A stretch of 64,000 nt of DNA from Bacillota bacterium (GTDB taxonomy: Bacteria; Bacillota; Clostridia; Christensenellales; Aristaeellaceae). The notes under the pieces are model-generated. The model worked only from the letters and a program-made list of their open reading frames with translations. It had not been told where the DNA came from and did not search any database. The stretch covers positions 1-64,000 of the forward strand of contig JASGUQ010000027.1 of NCBI GenBank assembly GCA_030057655.1, in the 5' to 3' direction. Below, in pieces: positions 41,205-50,386 of this stretch. The translations under genes and the position numbers were made by a program. Position 1 is the first letter of the stretch. Every line of letters begins with the position of its first letter.

Positions 41205-41903
41205 ATGACTAAAAAATCAGGCGAGAAGCTTTACTTGCGTGTTTTCCGTCAGGTCAGGGCATATATACTTCAAAACAACCTGCAGCCGGGCGATCTGCTC
41301 CCAACGGAGCAGGCCTTGGTGGAGATGCTGGGCGTCAGCCGCAACGTGTTAAGGGAAGCCATCAAATCCATGGAGCTTCTGGGCATGGTCTCCGCCCAGC
41401 CGGGTCGCGGCACCATCTTAAAAGCCTTCAACCTGGATTTTGTCTTCCAGAATGTGCTGTTCGCGGCAGCAGGGGAAGAGGATTACGCGATCTCCGAGAT
41501 GCTGGATATCCGCAAGCGCCTGGAGCTGGGCTACATGCGCCAGGCTTTCAACAGCCTTGACAAAGACGATATTGTCCGCATCCGCAGCATCATGGGCGAG
41601 ATCCATGAGGCATTCGATGAGGGCCATCTTTTTCATGACAGGGACAAGGCTTTTCACATGGCCATTTTCTCCAAGGTTCCCAACAAGACCCTCCTTTCGG
41701 TGCTGGAAGCCATCTGGGATGTGGATGAAAACTTCAAAACCGAGGAAAAAGCCAAATACCTGGACGAGGACACTGTCCTCAAGCATGAGAACATCATACG
41801 CGCGTTAGAAAACGGCAACGAGGAAGCCTTTGAGGCGGCCATGATGGCGCATTTCGCATCCGGCAAATACAGGTCGAACTCCGCAAATTTTGCGGAATAC
41901 TGA
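41205..41903 (+). CDS. FadR/GntR-type transcriptional regulator (FCD domain)
   Basis: A 232-residue regulator. The N-terminal winged helix has QPGDLLPTEQALVEMLGVS, then RNVLREAIKSMELLGMVS and PGRGTIL. The C-terminal part (residues ~85-225) is an all-helical FCD ligand domain with DIRKRLELGYMRQAF and the histidines of FHMAIF and HENIIRAL typical of metal- or ligand-binding sites. It probably senses a sialic-acid-derived sugar and controls both divergent promoters. AAGGGGG precedes the ATG at good distance. The epimerase gene starts 16 bases after. Confidence 0.9.
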   Translation: MTKKSGEKLYLRVFRQVRAYILQNNLQPGDLLPTEQALVEMLGVSRNVLREAIKSMELLGMVSAQPGRGTILKAFNLDFVFQNVLFAAAGEEDYAISEMLDIRKRLELGYMRQAFNSLDKDDIVRIRSIMGEIHEAFDEGHLFHDRDKAFHMAIFSKVPNKTLLSVLEAIWDVDENFKTEEKAKYLDEDTVLKHENIIRALENGNEEAFEAAMMAHFASGKYRSNSANFAEY

Positions 41904-41919
41904 TCAAAGGAGCAGGATC

Positions 41920-43125
41920 ATGAATTTTCAGGAAACACACGACTGGATCAAAGCCGAACTGGACAGGTGCGTCCGCTTCTGGCTGGACAATGGCATCGAC
42001 CATGAGTACGGCGGCGTTTATACCTGCCTGGACCGCAAGGGAGAGGTTTTCTCCACTGACAAAAGCGTCTGGATGCAGGGGCGCTGTGCCTGGACCTTCT
42101 CAAAGCTGTGCAACCAGTACGGCGAGAAGCCGGAGTGGCGCAAGGCCGCTGAAAGCTGCCTTGATTTCATGGAGAAATACTGCATCAACCGCGAAATGGG
42201 CAACCGCATGTATTTCACCGTCACCAAAGACGGCAAGCCCCTGCGCCAGCGCCGCTACAATTTCTCTGAAGGCTTTTACGCCATGGCCAACGCGGAATAC
42301 TACATTTTAACCGGCAAGGAAGAACATTTAAAGCGCGCCCGGGAAGCCTATGATCTCATCTGGAACCTGAACCGGGGCCTGATCGGCGATCCGACCGGCC
42401 TGGGGCCCAAAACCATTCCGCAGACCCGCTCCGGCCGCGCCCTGGCCGATCCCATGATCTATTTGAACCTCACCGCGGTCATGCGCAAGGCCGATCCTCA
42501 GAAAGCAGCCCTCTATAATGAAAGGGCTGCGCAGTGCGTCCATGACATCTTCACCTACCACCGCAAAAAGGACATGGAGTGCACCCTTGAGTCCGTCGGG
42601 CCAAACGGCGAATTCCAGTCCGAGTTTACCGCCGGCCGCGTGCTCAACCCGGGCCACGTGATTGAGTGCGCCTGGTTCCTGATGGAAGAGGCGAACAGGA
42701 CGGGGGACAAGGCCCTGCATGAGGAGACCCAGGAGATGTTCCTGGATGCCATCAACGCGGGCTGGGACAAGGAATACGGCGGTCTTTTGTATTTCATCGA
42801 CTGCCTTGGAAAGCCGCCCGAGGCCTATGAGCACGACATGAAGCTCTGGTGGCCGCATAATGAGATCGTCATCGCCGCCCTCATGGCCTACCATGATACC
42901 GGGAAGGAAGTGTTCCTGGATTGGTTCAACAAAACCATTGATTACTGCAAGATCCATTTCTCGGACCCTGAGTACGGCGAGTGGTACGGATACTTAAGGC
43001 GGGATGGCCTGCCCACCCAGCCGCCCTGCAAAGGCAGCACCTTCAAGGGCCCCTTCCATCTGCCGCGCATGCTTTTGATGGCGGATGACCTGATGGACAA
43101 AATCAAAGCAAAAAAGGCGAACTAA
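41920..43125 (+). CDS. N-acylglucosamine 2-epimerase (AGE/RenBP family)
   Basis: A 401-residue (alpha/alpha)6-barrel protein converting N-acetylmannosamine to N-acetylglucosamine, or an isomerase of a related sugar. Conserved elements include DHEYGGVYTCLDRKGEVFSTDK near the N-terminus, WMQGRCAWTFSKL, NPGHVIECAWF with the active-site histidine, and LKLWWPHNEIV-like MKLWWPHNE with another. DPEYGEWYGYL closes the family pattern. ATG 41920 is preceded by AAAGGAG. With the aldolase it would complete ManNAc to GlcNAc conversion; downstream nag genes are absent here. Confidence 0.92.
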   Translation: MNFQETHDWIKAELDRCVRFWLDNGIDHEYGGVYTCLDRKGEVFSTDKSVWMQGRCAWTFSKLCNQYGEKPEWRKAAESCLDFMEKYCINREMGNRMYFTVTKDGKPLRQRRYNFSEGFYAMANAEYYILTGKEEHLKRAREAYDLIWNLNRGLIGDPTGLGPKTIPQTRSGRALADPMIYLNLTAVMRKADPQKAALYNERAAQCVHDIFTYHRKKDMECTLESVGPNGEFQSEFTAGRVLNPGHVIECAWFLMEEANRTGDKALHEETQEMFLDAINAGWDKEYGGLLYFIDCLGKPPEAYEHDMKLWWPHNEIVIAALMAYHDTGKEVFLDWFNKTIDYCKIHFSDPEYGEWYGYLRRDGLPTQPPCKGSTFKGPFHLPRMLLMADDLMDKIKAKKAN

Positions 43126-43135
43126 ACCAGGACTC

Positions 43136-44044
43136 ATGGACATCAAATATTATTTCATCTTTAACCCGCAGGCAGGCTCGCGCAGCGCCCTGCCTGCTTT
43201 GCAGTCCCAGCTTGAAAAGATCGCGCCTGTCCCTTATACGGTGCTCGTCACCGGCGGCCGGGGCGACGCGACCTGCTTGGTAAAAGAGGTTTGCGAAAAA
43301 GAAGAGGGCCATCTGCGTTTTTATGCCTGCGGCGGGGACGGCACCCTGGGCGAGGTCGCTTCCGGCCTGGCCGGCAACCCCAAAGCCGCGGCGGGCTTCT
43401 GGCCCTGCGGCAGCGGCAATGATTACGCGCGCATCTACGGCGGTCAAAAACGCTTTCAAAACATCGCCAATCAGATCAGCGCGCCCACGGTTTTGGTGGA
43501 TTTGATCTCTGTCAATAAACATCATGCCATCAATGTGGTCAATCTGGGCCTGGAGGCGATGGCCGCGGCCACCATGCTCAAGTTCCGGCACAATCCGCTT
43601 TTTGGCGGAAAGAGGGCCTACCTTCCGGGCGCTCTGTCCGCCGTCATCTCAGGGATGAAAACATCCTGCCGGGTTGTTGTGGATGATGAACTGTTATATG
43701 AAGGCGATCTTCTGACAGCCTCCTTCGCTTCCGGACAATTCATCGGCGGCGGTTTTCACTGCGCGCCCCGGGCGGTCAACGATGACGGCCTGATGGATGT
43801 CAGCCTCATTTTGCCTTTCACCAGAGGAGAGCTTCTGCGGCTGCTGCCCGTGTATAAAAAAGGGGCGCATCTGGATCACCCCGCCCTTGAGGGAAAACTG
43901 CTTTACCGCCAGGGAAAACATGCTGTCATCTCCGCGAAGGAGGAGATCATCCTTTGCCTGGATGGCGAAATTGTGAAGGGGCGGCGCTTTGACCTGCGCG
44001 TGCAGCACCGGTCTGTTCGGTTCATCCTGCCGCCTGAAAACTGA
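43136..44044 (+). CDS. Diacylglycerol kinase-family lipid kinase
   Basis: A 302-residue cytoplasmic enzyme of the DAGK catalytic family (YegS/DgkB type), phosphorylating a lipid alcohol such as diacylglycerol. The nucleotide loop is ACGGDGTLGEVASGL, and the substrate-side motif is WPCGSGNDYAR; FNPQAGSRSAL opens the fold. The C-terminal beta-domain has SLILPFTRGELL and ILCLDGE. It follows the epimerase by 10 bases, probably co-transcribed, but the metabolic link is unclear. A hairpin (TGTGACGG with CCGTCACA) at 44053-44082 follows the stop. Confidence 0.9.
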   Translation: MDIKYYFIFNPQAGSRSALPALQSQLEKIAPVPYTVLVTGGRGDATCLVKEVCEKEEGHLRFYACGGDGTLGEVASGLAGNPKAAAGFWPCGSGNDYARIYGGQKRFQNIANQISAPTVLVDLISVNKHHAINVVNLGLEAMAAATMLKFRHNPLFGGKRAYLPGALSAVISGMKTSCRVVVDDELLYEGDLLTASFASGQFIGGGFHCAPRAVNDDGLMDVSLILPFTRGELLRLLPVYKKGAHLDHPALEGKLLYRQGKHAVISAKEEIILCLDGEIVKGRRFDLRVQHRSVRFILPPEN

Positions 44045-44236
44045 ACTTTTGCTGTGACGGTTCGTGCTGTGTTTCCGTCACATCCGCGCGAAAACGGCTT
44101 TTCATCAGTGTTAAGCCAGGAAAACAAGCCGGCTTTGTATGTAAATTTATCCTGTTTCCTGTCTGAAGCTGTGCCGGAGCAGGGAAAACGCTCATTTCTT
44201 ATAGCAATATCGCAACATGTAATTTGTTCAAAATCC

Positions 44237-44266
44237 TTGACAATTTGCACTGAAAGTGGCTATACT
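44237..44266 (+). promoter_or_regulatory. Promoter of the PFOR gene
   Basis: TTGACA, 18-base spacer, TATACT, 63 bases upstream of the ATG. Confidence 0.85.
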
Positions 44267-44276
44267 GTGAACGTTA

Positions 44277-44297
44277 ATATAGGAGGAACCCCTATAT
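44277..44297. promoter_or_regulatory. Inverted repeat in the PFOR leader
   Basis: ATATAGG and CCTATAT separated by 7 bases, just downstream of the likely transcription start. It could be an operator or a 5' stabilising stem. Confidence 0.5.
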
Positions 44298-44328
44298 CAC
44301 AGACAAATAAAAAGACCTGGAGGTAGAC

Positions 44329-47300
44329 ATGGCAAAAAAAATGTTCACCATTGACGGCAACGGTGCCGTCAGTCACATCGCCTATGCTTTTTCTGACGTC
44401 GCGGCAATTTTCCCCATCACCCCGTCCAGCAACATGGCGGAGTATGTAGACGAATGGTCAGCAAAGGGACGCAAGAACCTGTTTGGCCAGACAGTTAACG
44501 TTTCTGAGATGCAAAGTGAAGGCGGCGCGGCTGGCGCGGTTCACGGCTCTCTGGCAGCCGGCGCGATGACCACCACCTACACTGCCTCCCAGGGTTTGCT
44601 TCTGATGATCCCCAACATGTACAAGATCGCGGGCGAACTGCTGCCCACCGTCTTCCATGTGTCGGCCCGCACCCTGGCCACCCACGCGCTGTCCATCTTT
44701 GGCGACCATTCCGACGTCATGGCCTGCCGCCAGACCGGTTTCGCGATGCTGGCCAGCGGCTCTGTTGAGGAAGCCCAGGACATGGCGCTGGTTGCCCATC
44801 TGGCGACGCTCAAGTCCTCTGTTCCTTTCCTGCACTTCTTTGACGGCTTCCGCACCAGCCATGAGTTCCAGAAGATCGAGGAGATCGCCTATGAGGACAT
44901 CGCCAAGATCGTTCCCTGGGACAAGATCGATGCGTTCCGCGCCCGCGCCCTGAACCCTGAAAGGCCCCATCAGAGCGGCACCGCGCAGAACCCCGACGTT
45001 TTCTTCCAGAACCGTGAGGCGGCCAACCCCTATTATCTGGCTGTTCCCGGCATCGTGGAAGAGTGCATGAAGCAGGTCGGGGAGCTCACCGGCCGCTCCT
45101 ACAAGCTGTTTGACTATGTGGGCGATCCCGAGGCCGAGGACGTGATCGTCATCATGGGTTCCGGCGCTGAAGCCGCCCATGAGACTGTCACCGCGCTCAA
45201 CAAACAGGGCAAGAAATACGGCGTGCTCAAGGTTCGTCTCTACCGTCCCTTCGCGGCGGATGTCTTCCTGAAAGCCTTGCCCCAGTCCGTCAAGCGCCTG
45301 TCCGTCATGGACCGCACCAAGGAGCCCGGCGCCCTGGGCGACCCGCTCTACACCGATATCTGCACCGCGCTCATTGAAGCCGGCAGGGCGGACATCAAGG
45401 TTCTGGGCGGCCGCTACGGCCTCTCCTCCAAGGAGTTCACCCCCACCATGGTCAAGGCCATCCTGGACAACTCCGAATCGGACAACCCCAAGAACCACTT
45501 CACCGTGGGCATTGTGGACGATGTCACCAACTCCTCCCTGCCCCTGGGCGAGCAGTTCAACGCCGCGCCTGAGAGCACCGTGGCCTGCAAATTCTACGGC
45601 CTGGGCTCTGACGGCACCGTCGGCGCCAACAAGAACTCCATCAAGATCATCGGCGACCACACCGACCTGAACGTTCAGGCCTACTTCGCCTATGACTCCA
45701 AGAAATCCGGCGGCCTGACCGTCAGCCACCTGCGCTTTGGCAAGGAGCCCATCCAGAGCACCTACCAGATCGACGACGCCAACTTCATCGCCTGCCACAA
45801 CCCCGCCTATGTCACCCAGTATGACATGGTGGGAAGCCTCAAGCGCGGCGGCAGCTTCCTGCTCAACTGCCCCTGGGAAGGCAAGGAGCTGGAAGATCAT
45901 CTGCCCGCGAAGATGAAGCGCGATCTGGCCAAGCGCGGAGCCAAATTCTATGTGATCGACGCCATCGACCTGGCCCAGAAGAACGGCATGGGTTCCCGCA
46001 TCAACACCATCATGCAGGCGGCCTTCTTCAAGCTCGCCAACATCATCCCCTACGATCAGGCTGAGAAGTACATGAAGGACTACGCCCAGGCCACCTACGG
46101 CAAGCGCGGCGAGAAGGTCGTCAAGGCCAACTGGGCCGTGATCGACGCCGCCAGCGCTGAGCTGAAGGAAGTCAAGGTGCCCGCGGAATGGGCCGACGCC
46201 ACCACCGGCGCTGAGCCCGTCCATGTGGAAGCCACCGAATACTTCAACAAGGTTGCCAGGCCCATCCTCCAGCAGGACGGCCACAACCTGCCTGTTTCCG
46301 CCTTTGATCCCGCCGGCGCTGTGCCCACCGCCACCACCCAGTATGAGAAGCGCGGCATCGCGGTCAACGTGCCCGAGTGGCAGCCTGAGCACTGCATCCA
46401 GTGCAACCATTGCTCCCTGGTCTGCCCCCATGCGGCCATCCGTCCCTTCCTGGTTGAATCCGGCGCCGAGCGTCCTGAAGGCTTTGTCACCAAGCCCGCC
46501 ACGGGCAAGGAATACGCGGGCAACGATTTCCGCATCCAGGTCAGCGTGCTTGACTGCACCGGCTGCGGCAACTGCTATGACGTCTGCCCGGCCAAGACGA
46601 AGGCCCTTGAGATGAAGCCGCTGAGCAGCCAGCTCCACGAGGAAAAGAACTGGGAGTTTGCGATGAAGCTGCCGGATGACCGCATCCAGCACAACAAGAA
46701 CACCGTCCGCGGCAGCCAGTTCCTCAGACCGCTGTTTGAGTTCTCCGGCGCCTGCGCCGGCTGCGGCGAGACCCCCTACATCAAGCTGATCACCCAGCTC
46801 TTTGGCGACAGGATGATCATCGCCAACGCCACCGGCTGCACCTCCATCTACGGCGGTTCCAGCCCCACTGTTCCCTACGCCGTCAACTCCAAGGGCCATG
46901 GCCCCGCCTGGGCGAACTCCCTGTTTGAGGACAACGCTGAGTTCGGCTTCGGCATCAACCTGGCCTACAACCAGCGCCGCGCCAAACTGGCCGACGTGAT
47001 CGAAGAGCTGATTGGCACCGATTGGGCTCTGCCTGCCATCAAGGAAGCCGGCGACGAATGGCTCAAGGGCATGCACAATGCCGACGCCTCCCGCGCGGCC
47101 GGCGAGAAACTGCTTGCCGCCTGCAAGGACGGCATCGAGCAGGGCTGTGATTGCGCCGCCTGCAACCTTGCCAAACAGGTCGTCAAGGACGCTGAACTGC
47201 TCACCAAGAAGTCCATCTGGATCTTCGGCGGCGACGGCTGGGCCTATGACATCGGCTACGGCGGACTGGACCATGTCCTGGCGCAGAACCAGGATGTCAA

Positions 47301-47853
47301 CGTCCTGGTTGTGGATACCGAAGTATATTCCAACACCGGCGGCCAGGCATCCAAGTCCACCCCCACCGGCTCTGTCGCCAAGTTCGCGGCCGCCGGCAAG
47401 CGCACCAAGAAGAAGAACCTGGGCGTGATGGCCATGAGCTACGGCTATGTCTATGTCGCCCATGTCTCCATGTCCGCCAACTACAACCAGGTGCTGAAGG
47501 CCATCAACGAGGCGGAAGCCTACAACGGCCCCTCCCTCATCATCGCCTACAGCCCCTGCATCAACCATGGCATCAACATGTCCTTCTCTCAGGCCAAGAC
47601 CCGCAATGCTGTGGCCTCCGGTTACTGGAACCTGTTCCGCTATAACCCCGAATTGGCCGAGCAGGGCAAGAACCCGCTGACCATCGACAGCAAGGATCCC
47701 ACCGAGAGCTACCAGGACTTCATCAAGAGCGAGGTGCGCTACTCCTCCCTGCTCAAGGCCTTCCCCGATGTGGCTGACGACCTGTTCAAGCAGTCCGAGG
47801 AAGACGCCGCGCTGCGCCTTGAAAACCTCAAGAAGATGGCTTCCGCGGAATAA
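44329..47853 (+). CDS. nifJ: Pyruvate:ferredoxin (flavodoxin) oxidoreductase
   Basis: A 1174-residue single-chain PFOR, the main anaerobic route from pyruvate to acetyl-CoA, CO2 and reduced ferredoxin. Domain order is the usual one: pyrimidine-binding domain (PITPSSNMAEYVDEW), transketolase C-like region, gamma domain, two [4Fe-4S] clusters (CIQCNHCSLVCP near 689 and CTGCGNCYDVCP near 743), the fourth cluster cysteines CAGCGE, and the TPP domain with GGDGWAYDIGYGG near 968. ATG follows TGGAGG. A strong promoter and terminator make it a single highly expressed gene; codons are strongly biased to C-ending. Confidence 0.97.
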   Translation: MAKKMFTIDGNGAVSHIAYAFSDVAAIFPITPSSNMAEYVDEWSAKGRKNLFGQTVNVSEMQSEGGAAGAVHGSLAAGAMTTTYTASQGLLLMIPNMYKIAGELLPTVFHVSARTLATHALSIFGDHSDVMACRQTGFAMLASGSVEEAQDMALVAHLATLKSSVPFLHFFDGFRTSHEFQKIEEIAYEDIAKIVPWDKIDAFRARALNPERPHQSGTAQNPDVFFQNREAANPYYLAVPGIVEECMKQVGELTGRSYKLFDYVGDPEAEDVIVIMGSGAEAAHETVTALNKQGKKYGVLKVRLYRPFAADVFLKALPQSVKRLSVMDRTKEPGALGDPLYTDICTALIEAGRADIKVLGGRYGLSSKEFTPTMVKAILDNSESDNPKNHFTVGIVDDVTNSSLPLGEQFNAAPESTVACKFYGLGSDGTVGANKNSIKIIGDHTDLNVQAYFAYDSKKSGGLTVSHLRFGKEPIQSTYQIDDANFIACHNPAYVTQYDMVGSLKRGGSFLLNCPWEGKELEDHLPAKMKRDLAKRGAKFYVIDAIDLAQKNGMGSRINTIMQAAFFKLANIIPYDQAEKYMKDYAQATYGKRGEKVVKANWAVIDAASAELKEVKVPAEWADATTGAEPVHVEATEYFNKVARPILQQDGHNLPVSAFDPAGAVPTATTQYEKRGIAVNVPEWQPEHCIQCNHCSLVCPHAAIRPFLVESGAERPEGFVTKPATGKEYAGNDFRIQVSVLDCTGCGNCYDVCPAKTKALEMKPLSSQLHEEKNWEFAMKLPDDRIQHNKNTVRGSQFLRPLFEFSGACAGCGETPYIKLITQLFGDRMIIANATGCTSIYGGSSPTVPYAVNSKGHGPAWANSLFEDNAEFGFGINLAYNQRRAKLADVIEELIGTDWALPAIKEAGDEWLKGMHNADASRAAGEKLLAACKDGIEQGCDCAACNLAKQVVKDAELLTKKSIWIFGGDGWAYDIGYGGLDHVLAQNQDVNVLVVDTEVYSNTGGQASKSTPTGSVAKFAAAGKRTKKKNLGVMAMSYGYVYVAHVSMSANYNQVLKAINEAEAYNGPSLIIAYSPCINHGINMSFSQAKTRNAVASGYWNLFRYNPELAEQGKNPLTIDSKDPTESYQDFIKSEVRYSSLLKAFPDVADDLFKQSEEDAALRLENLKKMASAE

Positions 47854-47880
47854 GTCCATTCAACCAACCCTAAACTGCCT

Positions 47881-47914
47881 GGGGCTGAAGCAAAACGCTT
47901 CAGCCCCATTTTCA
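47881..47914 (+). terminator. Terminator after the PFOR gene
   Basis: GGGGCTGAAGC and GCTTCAGCCCC around AAAAC, followed by ATTTTC. Confidence 0.9.
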
Positions 47915-47941
47915 TACAAGGTCTGCAAAGCAGCGAAAAAA

Positions 47942-47977
47942 CCGCCCCGGCTTTCACCGGAGCGGGCAATTTTTTGA
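47942..47977. terminator. Bidirectional terminator between PFOR and serS
   Basis: CCGCCCCGG and CCGGAGCGG around a 6-base loop; AATTTTTT follows on the plus strand and TTTTTT on the minus strand. Confidence 0.8.
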
Positions 47978-47979
47978 AT

Positions 47980-48143
47980 AATACTGAACGAATGAGTAAA
48001 CGCGCCGATGGGCTGAGAGATTTTGATGGCTCCGCTAAGCCGAAAGAACGAGGCGTAGCCGCAGTCCTACGCTGAGTGAGTTCGGCAATGCGGAGGCGCA
48101 AAAGATCCAGCCCATCAAAGCGTTTATGATTGAGTTCAGTAAA
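47980..48143 (-). repeat. Hairpin MITE-like element, copy 2 (inverted)
   Basis: About 160 bases, inverted relative to copies 1 and 3. Terminal repeats start TACTGAAC at both ends and match imperfectly over ~33 bases (TAAACGC and GATGGGC shared). TA flanks both ends. The interior folds into one long imperfect stem. It lies 8 bases from the end of serS. Confidence 0.9.
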
Positions 48144-48150
48144 AGTTTTT

Positions 48151-49431
48151 TCAGCGGATCACGGCTTTACCGCCCATGTAGGGCTGCAGCGCCTTGGGGA
48201 TCAGCACGCTGCCGTCCTCTTGCAGGTTATTTTCAAGGAAGGCGATCAGCATCCTGGGGGGCGCCACCACGGTGTTGTTCAGGGTGTGCGGCAGGAAGCG
48301 CCTGCCGTCCTTGTCCCTGGCCCTGATCTGCAGGCGCCTGGCCTGCGCGTCGCCCAGGTTGGAGCAGCTGCCCACCTCAAAGTATTTCTGCTGGCGGGGC
48401 GACCAGGCCTCCACGTCGCAGGAGATGACCTTCAAATCCGCCAGGTCGCCTGTGCAGCAGGCCAGGGTACGAACCGGAATATCCAGCGTTCTGAAAAAGT
48501 CCACCGCATTTTGCCAGAGCTTTTTATACCAGTCCATGCTGTCCTCAGGCTTGCAGACCACCACCATTTCCTGCTTCTCAAACTGGTGGATGCGGTACAC
48601 GCCGCGCTCCTCAATGCCGTGCGCGCCCACTTCCTTGCGGAAGCAGGGGGAGTAGGAGGTCAAAACCTGGGGCAGTTGATCCTCGTTTAAGATGGTGTCG
48701 ATGAACTTGCCGATCATGGAGTGTTCGCTGGTGCCGATGAGGTAAAGGTCCTCTCCCTCGATCTTGTACATCATGCTTTCCATTTCGGCGAAACTCATCA
48801 CGCCGGTCACAACTTCAGAACGGATCATGTAGGGCGGGATCACATAGGTAAACCCGCGGTCGATCATGAAATCCCGCGCGTAGGACAGGATGGCGGAGTG
48901 CAGCCTCGCCACATCGCCCATCAGGTAATAAAACCCGGTACCGCTGGTCTTCCTGGAGCTGTCCAGGTCAATGCCGTTCAAACTCTCCATGATGTCCACA
49001 TGGTAGGGAACCTCATAAGGCGGCACCACGGGCTCGCCAAAGCGCTCCATCTCCACGTTCTCCTGGTCGTTGCGGCCAATGGGCACGGAAGGGTCCACCA
49101 TCTGCGGGATCTGCATCATCAGCTCTTTGATCTGTGCCGCGTACTCGTTTTCTTTGACCTCAAGGGCTGCCAGCTCATCCTGCATGTCCTTGACCTGCTG
49201 CTTGATGACCTCGGCTTCCTCTTTCTGGCCTTTTTGCATCAGCCCGCCGATCTGTTTGGACAGGCTGTTGCGCTGGGCGCGCAGGGTGTCCGCGCGCAGG
49301 ATGGCTTCGCGGTTTAATTTGTCCAGCTCCGCCACCTGGTCCACCAGGGGCAGCTTCTGCTCCTGGAATTTGCGCCGGATGTTCGCTTTGACCGCTTCCG
49401 GATTCTCCCTGATTAAGGCAATGTCGATCAT
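48151..49431 (-). CDS. serS: Seryl-tRNA synthetase
   Basis: A 426-residue class II aminoacyl-tRNA synthetase charging tRNA-Ser. The N-terminal coiled-coil arm that grips tRNA spans residues ~30-100 (RADTLRAQRNSLSKQIGGL). The catalytic core shows the motif 2 region SPCFRKEVGAHGIEERGVYR, followed by HQFEKQEM, and the motif 3 region LNNTVVAPPRMLIAFLEN. The ATG follows GGAGGAAAAC. A T-box leader upstream couples expression to uncharged tRNA-Ser. Confidence 0.97.
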   Translation of the reverse strand: MIDIALIRENPEAVKANIRRKFQEQKLPLVDQVAELDKLNREAILRADTLRAQRNSLSKQIGGLMQKGQKEEAEVIKQQVKDMQDELAALEVKENEYAAQIKELMMQIPQMVDPSVPIGRNDQENVEMERFGEPVVPPYEVPYHVDIMESLNGIDLDSSRKTSGTGFYYLMGDVARLHSAILSYARDFMIDRGFTYVIPPYMIRSEVVTGVMSFAEMESMMYKIEGEDLYLIGTSEHSMIGKFIDTILNEDQLPQVLTSYSPCFRKEVGAHGIEERGVYRIHQFEKQEMVVVCKPEDSMDWYKKLWQNAVDFFRTLDIPVRTLACCTGDLADLKVISCDVEAWSPRQQKYFEVGSCSNLGDAQARRLQIRARDKDGRRFLPHTLNNTVVAPPRMLIAFLENNLQEDGSVLIPKALQPYMGGKAVIR

Positions 49432-49439
49432 GTTTTCTC

Positions 49440-49665
49440 CTCCTCTTCCTAAAAAGAAAAGCCCCGTTCCAACAAAGGGACGGAAGGCTCCGTGGTACCA
49501 CCCAATTTGCCGGTTGCCCGGCCGCTTGTCCGCGCTGTAGGGGGCGCACCCCGGCTGCTCCTCGCAGCCCGCTCCCGGGCGGAAGGCTGTCTGCCGCTGC
49601 CGCCTTACACCTCTTGGCGGCTCTCTGAAAGCGCTTAAGACAACAGTTTCCCGTTCATCGCGATG
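49440..49665 (-). promoter_or_regulatory. T-box leader of serS
   Basis: The minus-strand leader has the T-box sequence TTGGGTGGTACCACGG (49490-49505) and, upstream, stem I landmarks AGAGAG and GGTGTAA. After the T-box, AGCCTTCCGTCCC can pair with GGAACGGGGCT before TTTTCTTTTT to form the terminator. A UCC in CCTTCCGC on the 3' side of stem I is a possible Ser specifier, not proven. Confidence 0.92.
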
Positions 49666-49670
49666 GGTTT

Positions 49671-49699
49671 ATTATACACAAGGACAGAGTTGTTGACAA
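49671..49699 (-). promoter_or_regulatory. serS T-box promoter
   Basis: Minus strand: TTGTCA, 17-base spacer, TATAAT. Confidence 0.85.
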
Positions 49700-49726
49700 G
49701 CGTTCCAAATGCCGCTCGCTTATCAA

Positions 49727-50377
49727 TTAGAACTCTGCATTTTCATAAACTCTCCAACTGATACGGATAGAGGTGTAACCTAAGACGGCAAGGGTGGCAA
49801 TCAGAAAAACAGGTAGATTCCAGCCATGGATCAGCGTGGTCAACTGCGTGAAAAAACGGTTCAAAGCGGGGCTAAAATTTCCTTTCCCCAAGGTTTGGGG
49901 TAATAATATGATGGCCATGTAAATCAGCATGCTAGCCCAGGTACCATAGCGCGCGTCGAGGTAGGATAATGGCATGAGGAGGGCGTGATAAAGAATGCCG
50001 ACGAGAGCCATTAAGAGGCATAAAATCAGGATTGAAAGCGGTAGTCTAAGCCCTATGGTGGTAAGAAAAAGTGCGATTAGGCACAGGTAGGTCGAAAACA
50101 CCATGGCGCTCAGCCAAACATAGCAGTATTTGCCCGTCACCACCTGTCTGCGCGTTAGCGGTAAAGAGTTGAGCAAAAGGTTGTCAACTCGGCTAGCTGC
50201 TGCGTAGCGGCTCTGATTAAAGACCAAGTGCATATACATCAGGTAGGAAAGCAGAATCATCGTCAGGATGGAATCTGGTTTCGTCAGATACAGGGGGATT
50301 AATGCCAGGCCGATGACTAGCCCGGCTAATTGCACCCACCTTGTGGTCAATAATTCCTTGCGAACCAAATTAAACAT
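49727..50377 (-). CDS. ABC-2-type transporter permease, second
   Basis: A 216-residue membrane protein with six helices in the ABC-2 exporter pattern: FNLVRKELLTTRW at the N-terminus, then RYAAASRVDNLLLNSLPLTR before the second helix pair. The phrase LNSLPLTRRQVVTGKY is typical of bacterial ABC-2 permeases of the lantibiotic/antibiotic type. ATG follows AAGGAGGAAAT. Base composition is lower in G+C than in serS or the ThuA gene. It is last in a four-gene cassette with a GntR regulator. Confidence 0.8.
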   Translation of the reverse strand: MFNLVRKELLTTRWVQLAGLVIGLALIPLYLTKPDSILTMILLSYLMYMHLVFNQSRYAAASRVDNLLLNSLPLTRRQVVTGKYCYVWLSAMVFSTYLCLIALFLTTIGLRLPLSILILCLLMALVGILYHALLMPLSYLDARYGTWASMLIYMAIILLPQTLGKGNFSPALNRFFTQLTTLIHGWNLPVFLIATLAVLGYTSIRISWRVYENAEF

Positions 50378-50386
50378 ATTTCCTCC

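Noticed and set aside
44458-47859. 1133-codon minus-strand frame opposite PFOR
   Set aside because: Antisense shadow of a strongly codon-biased gene; no domain, signal or ribosome site.
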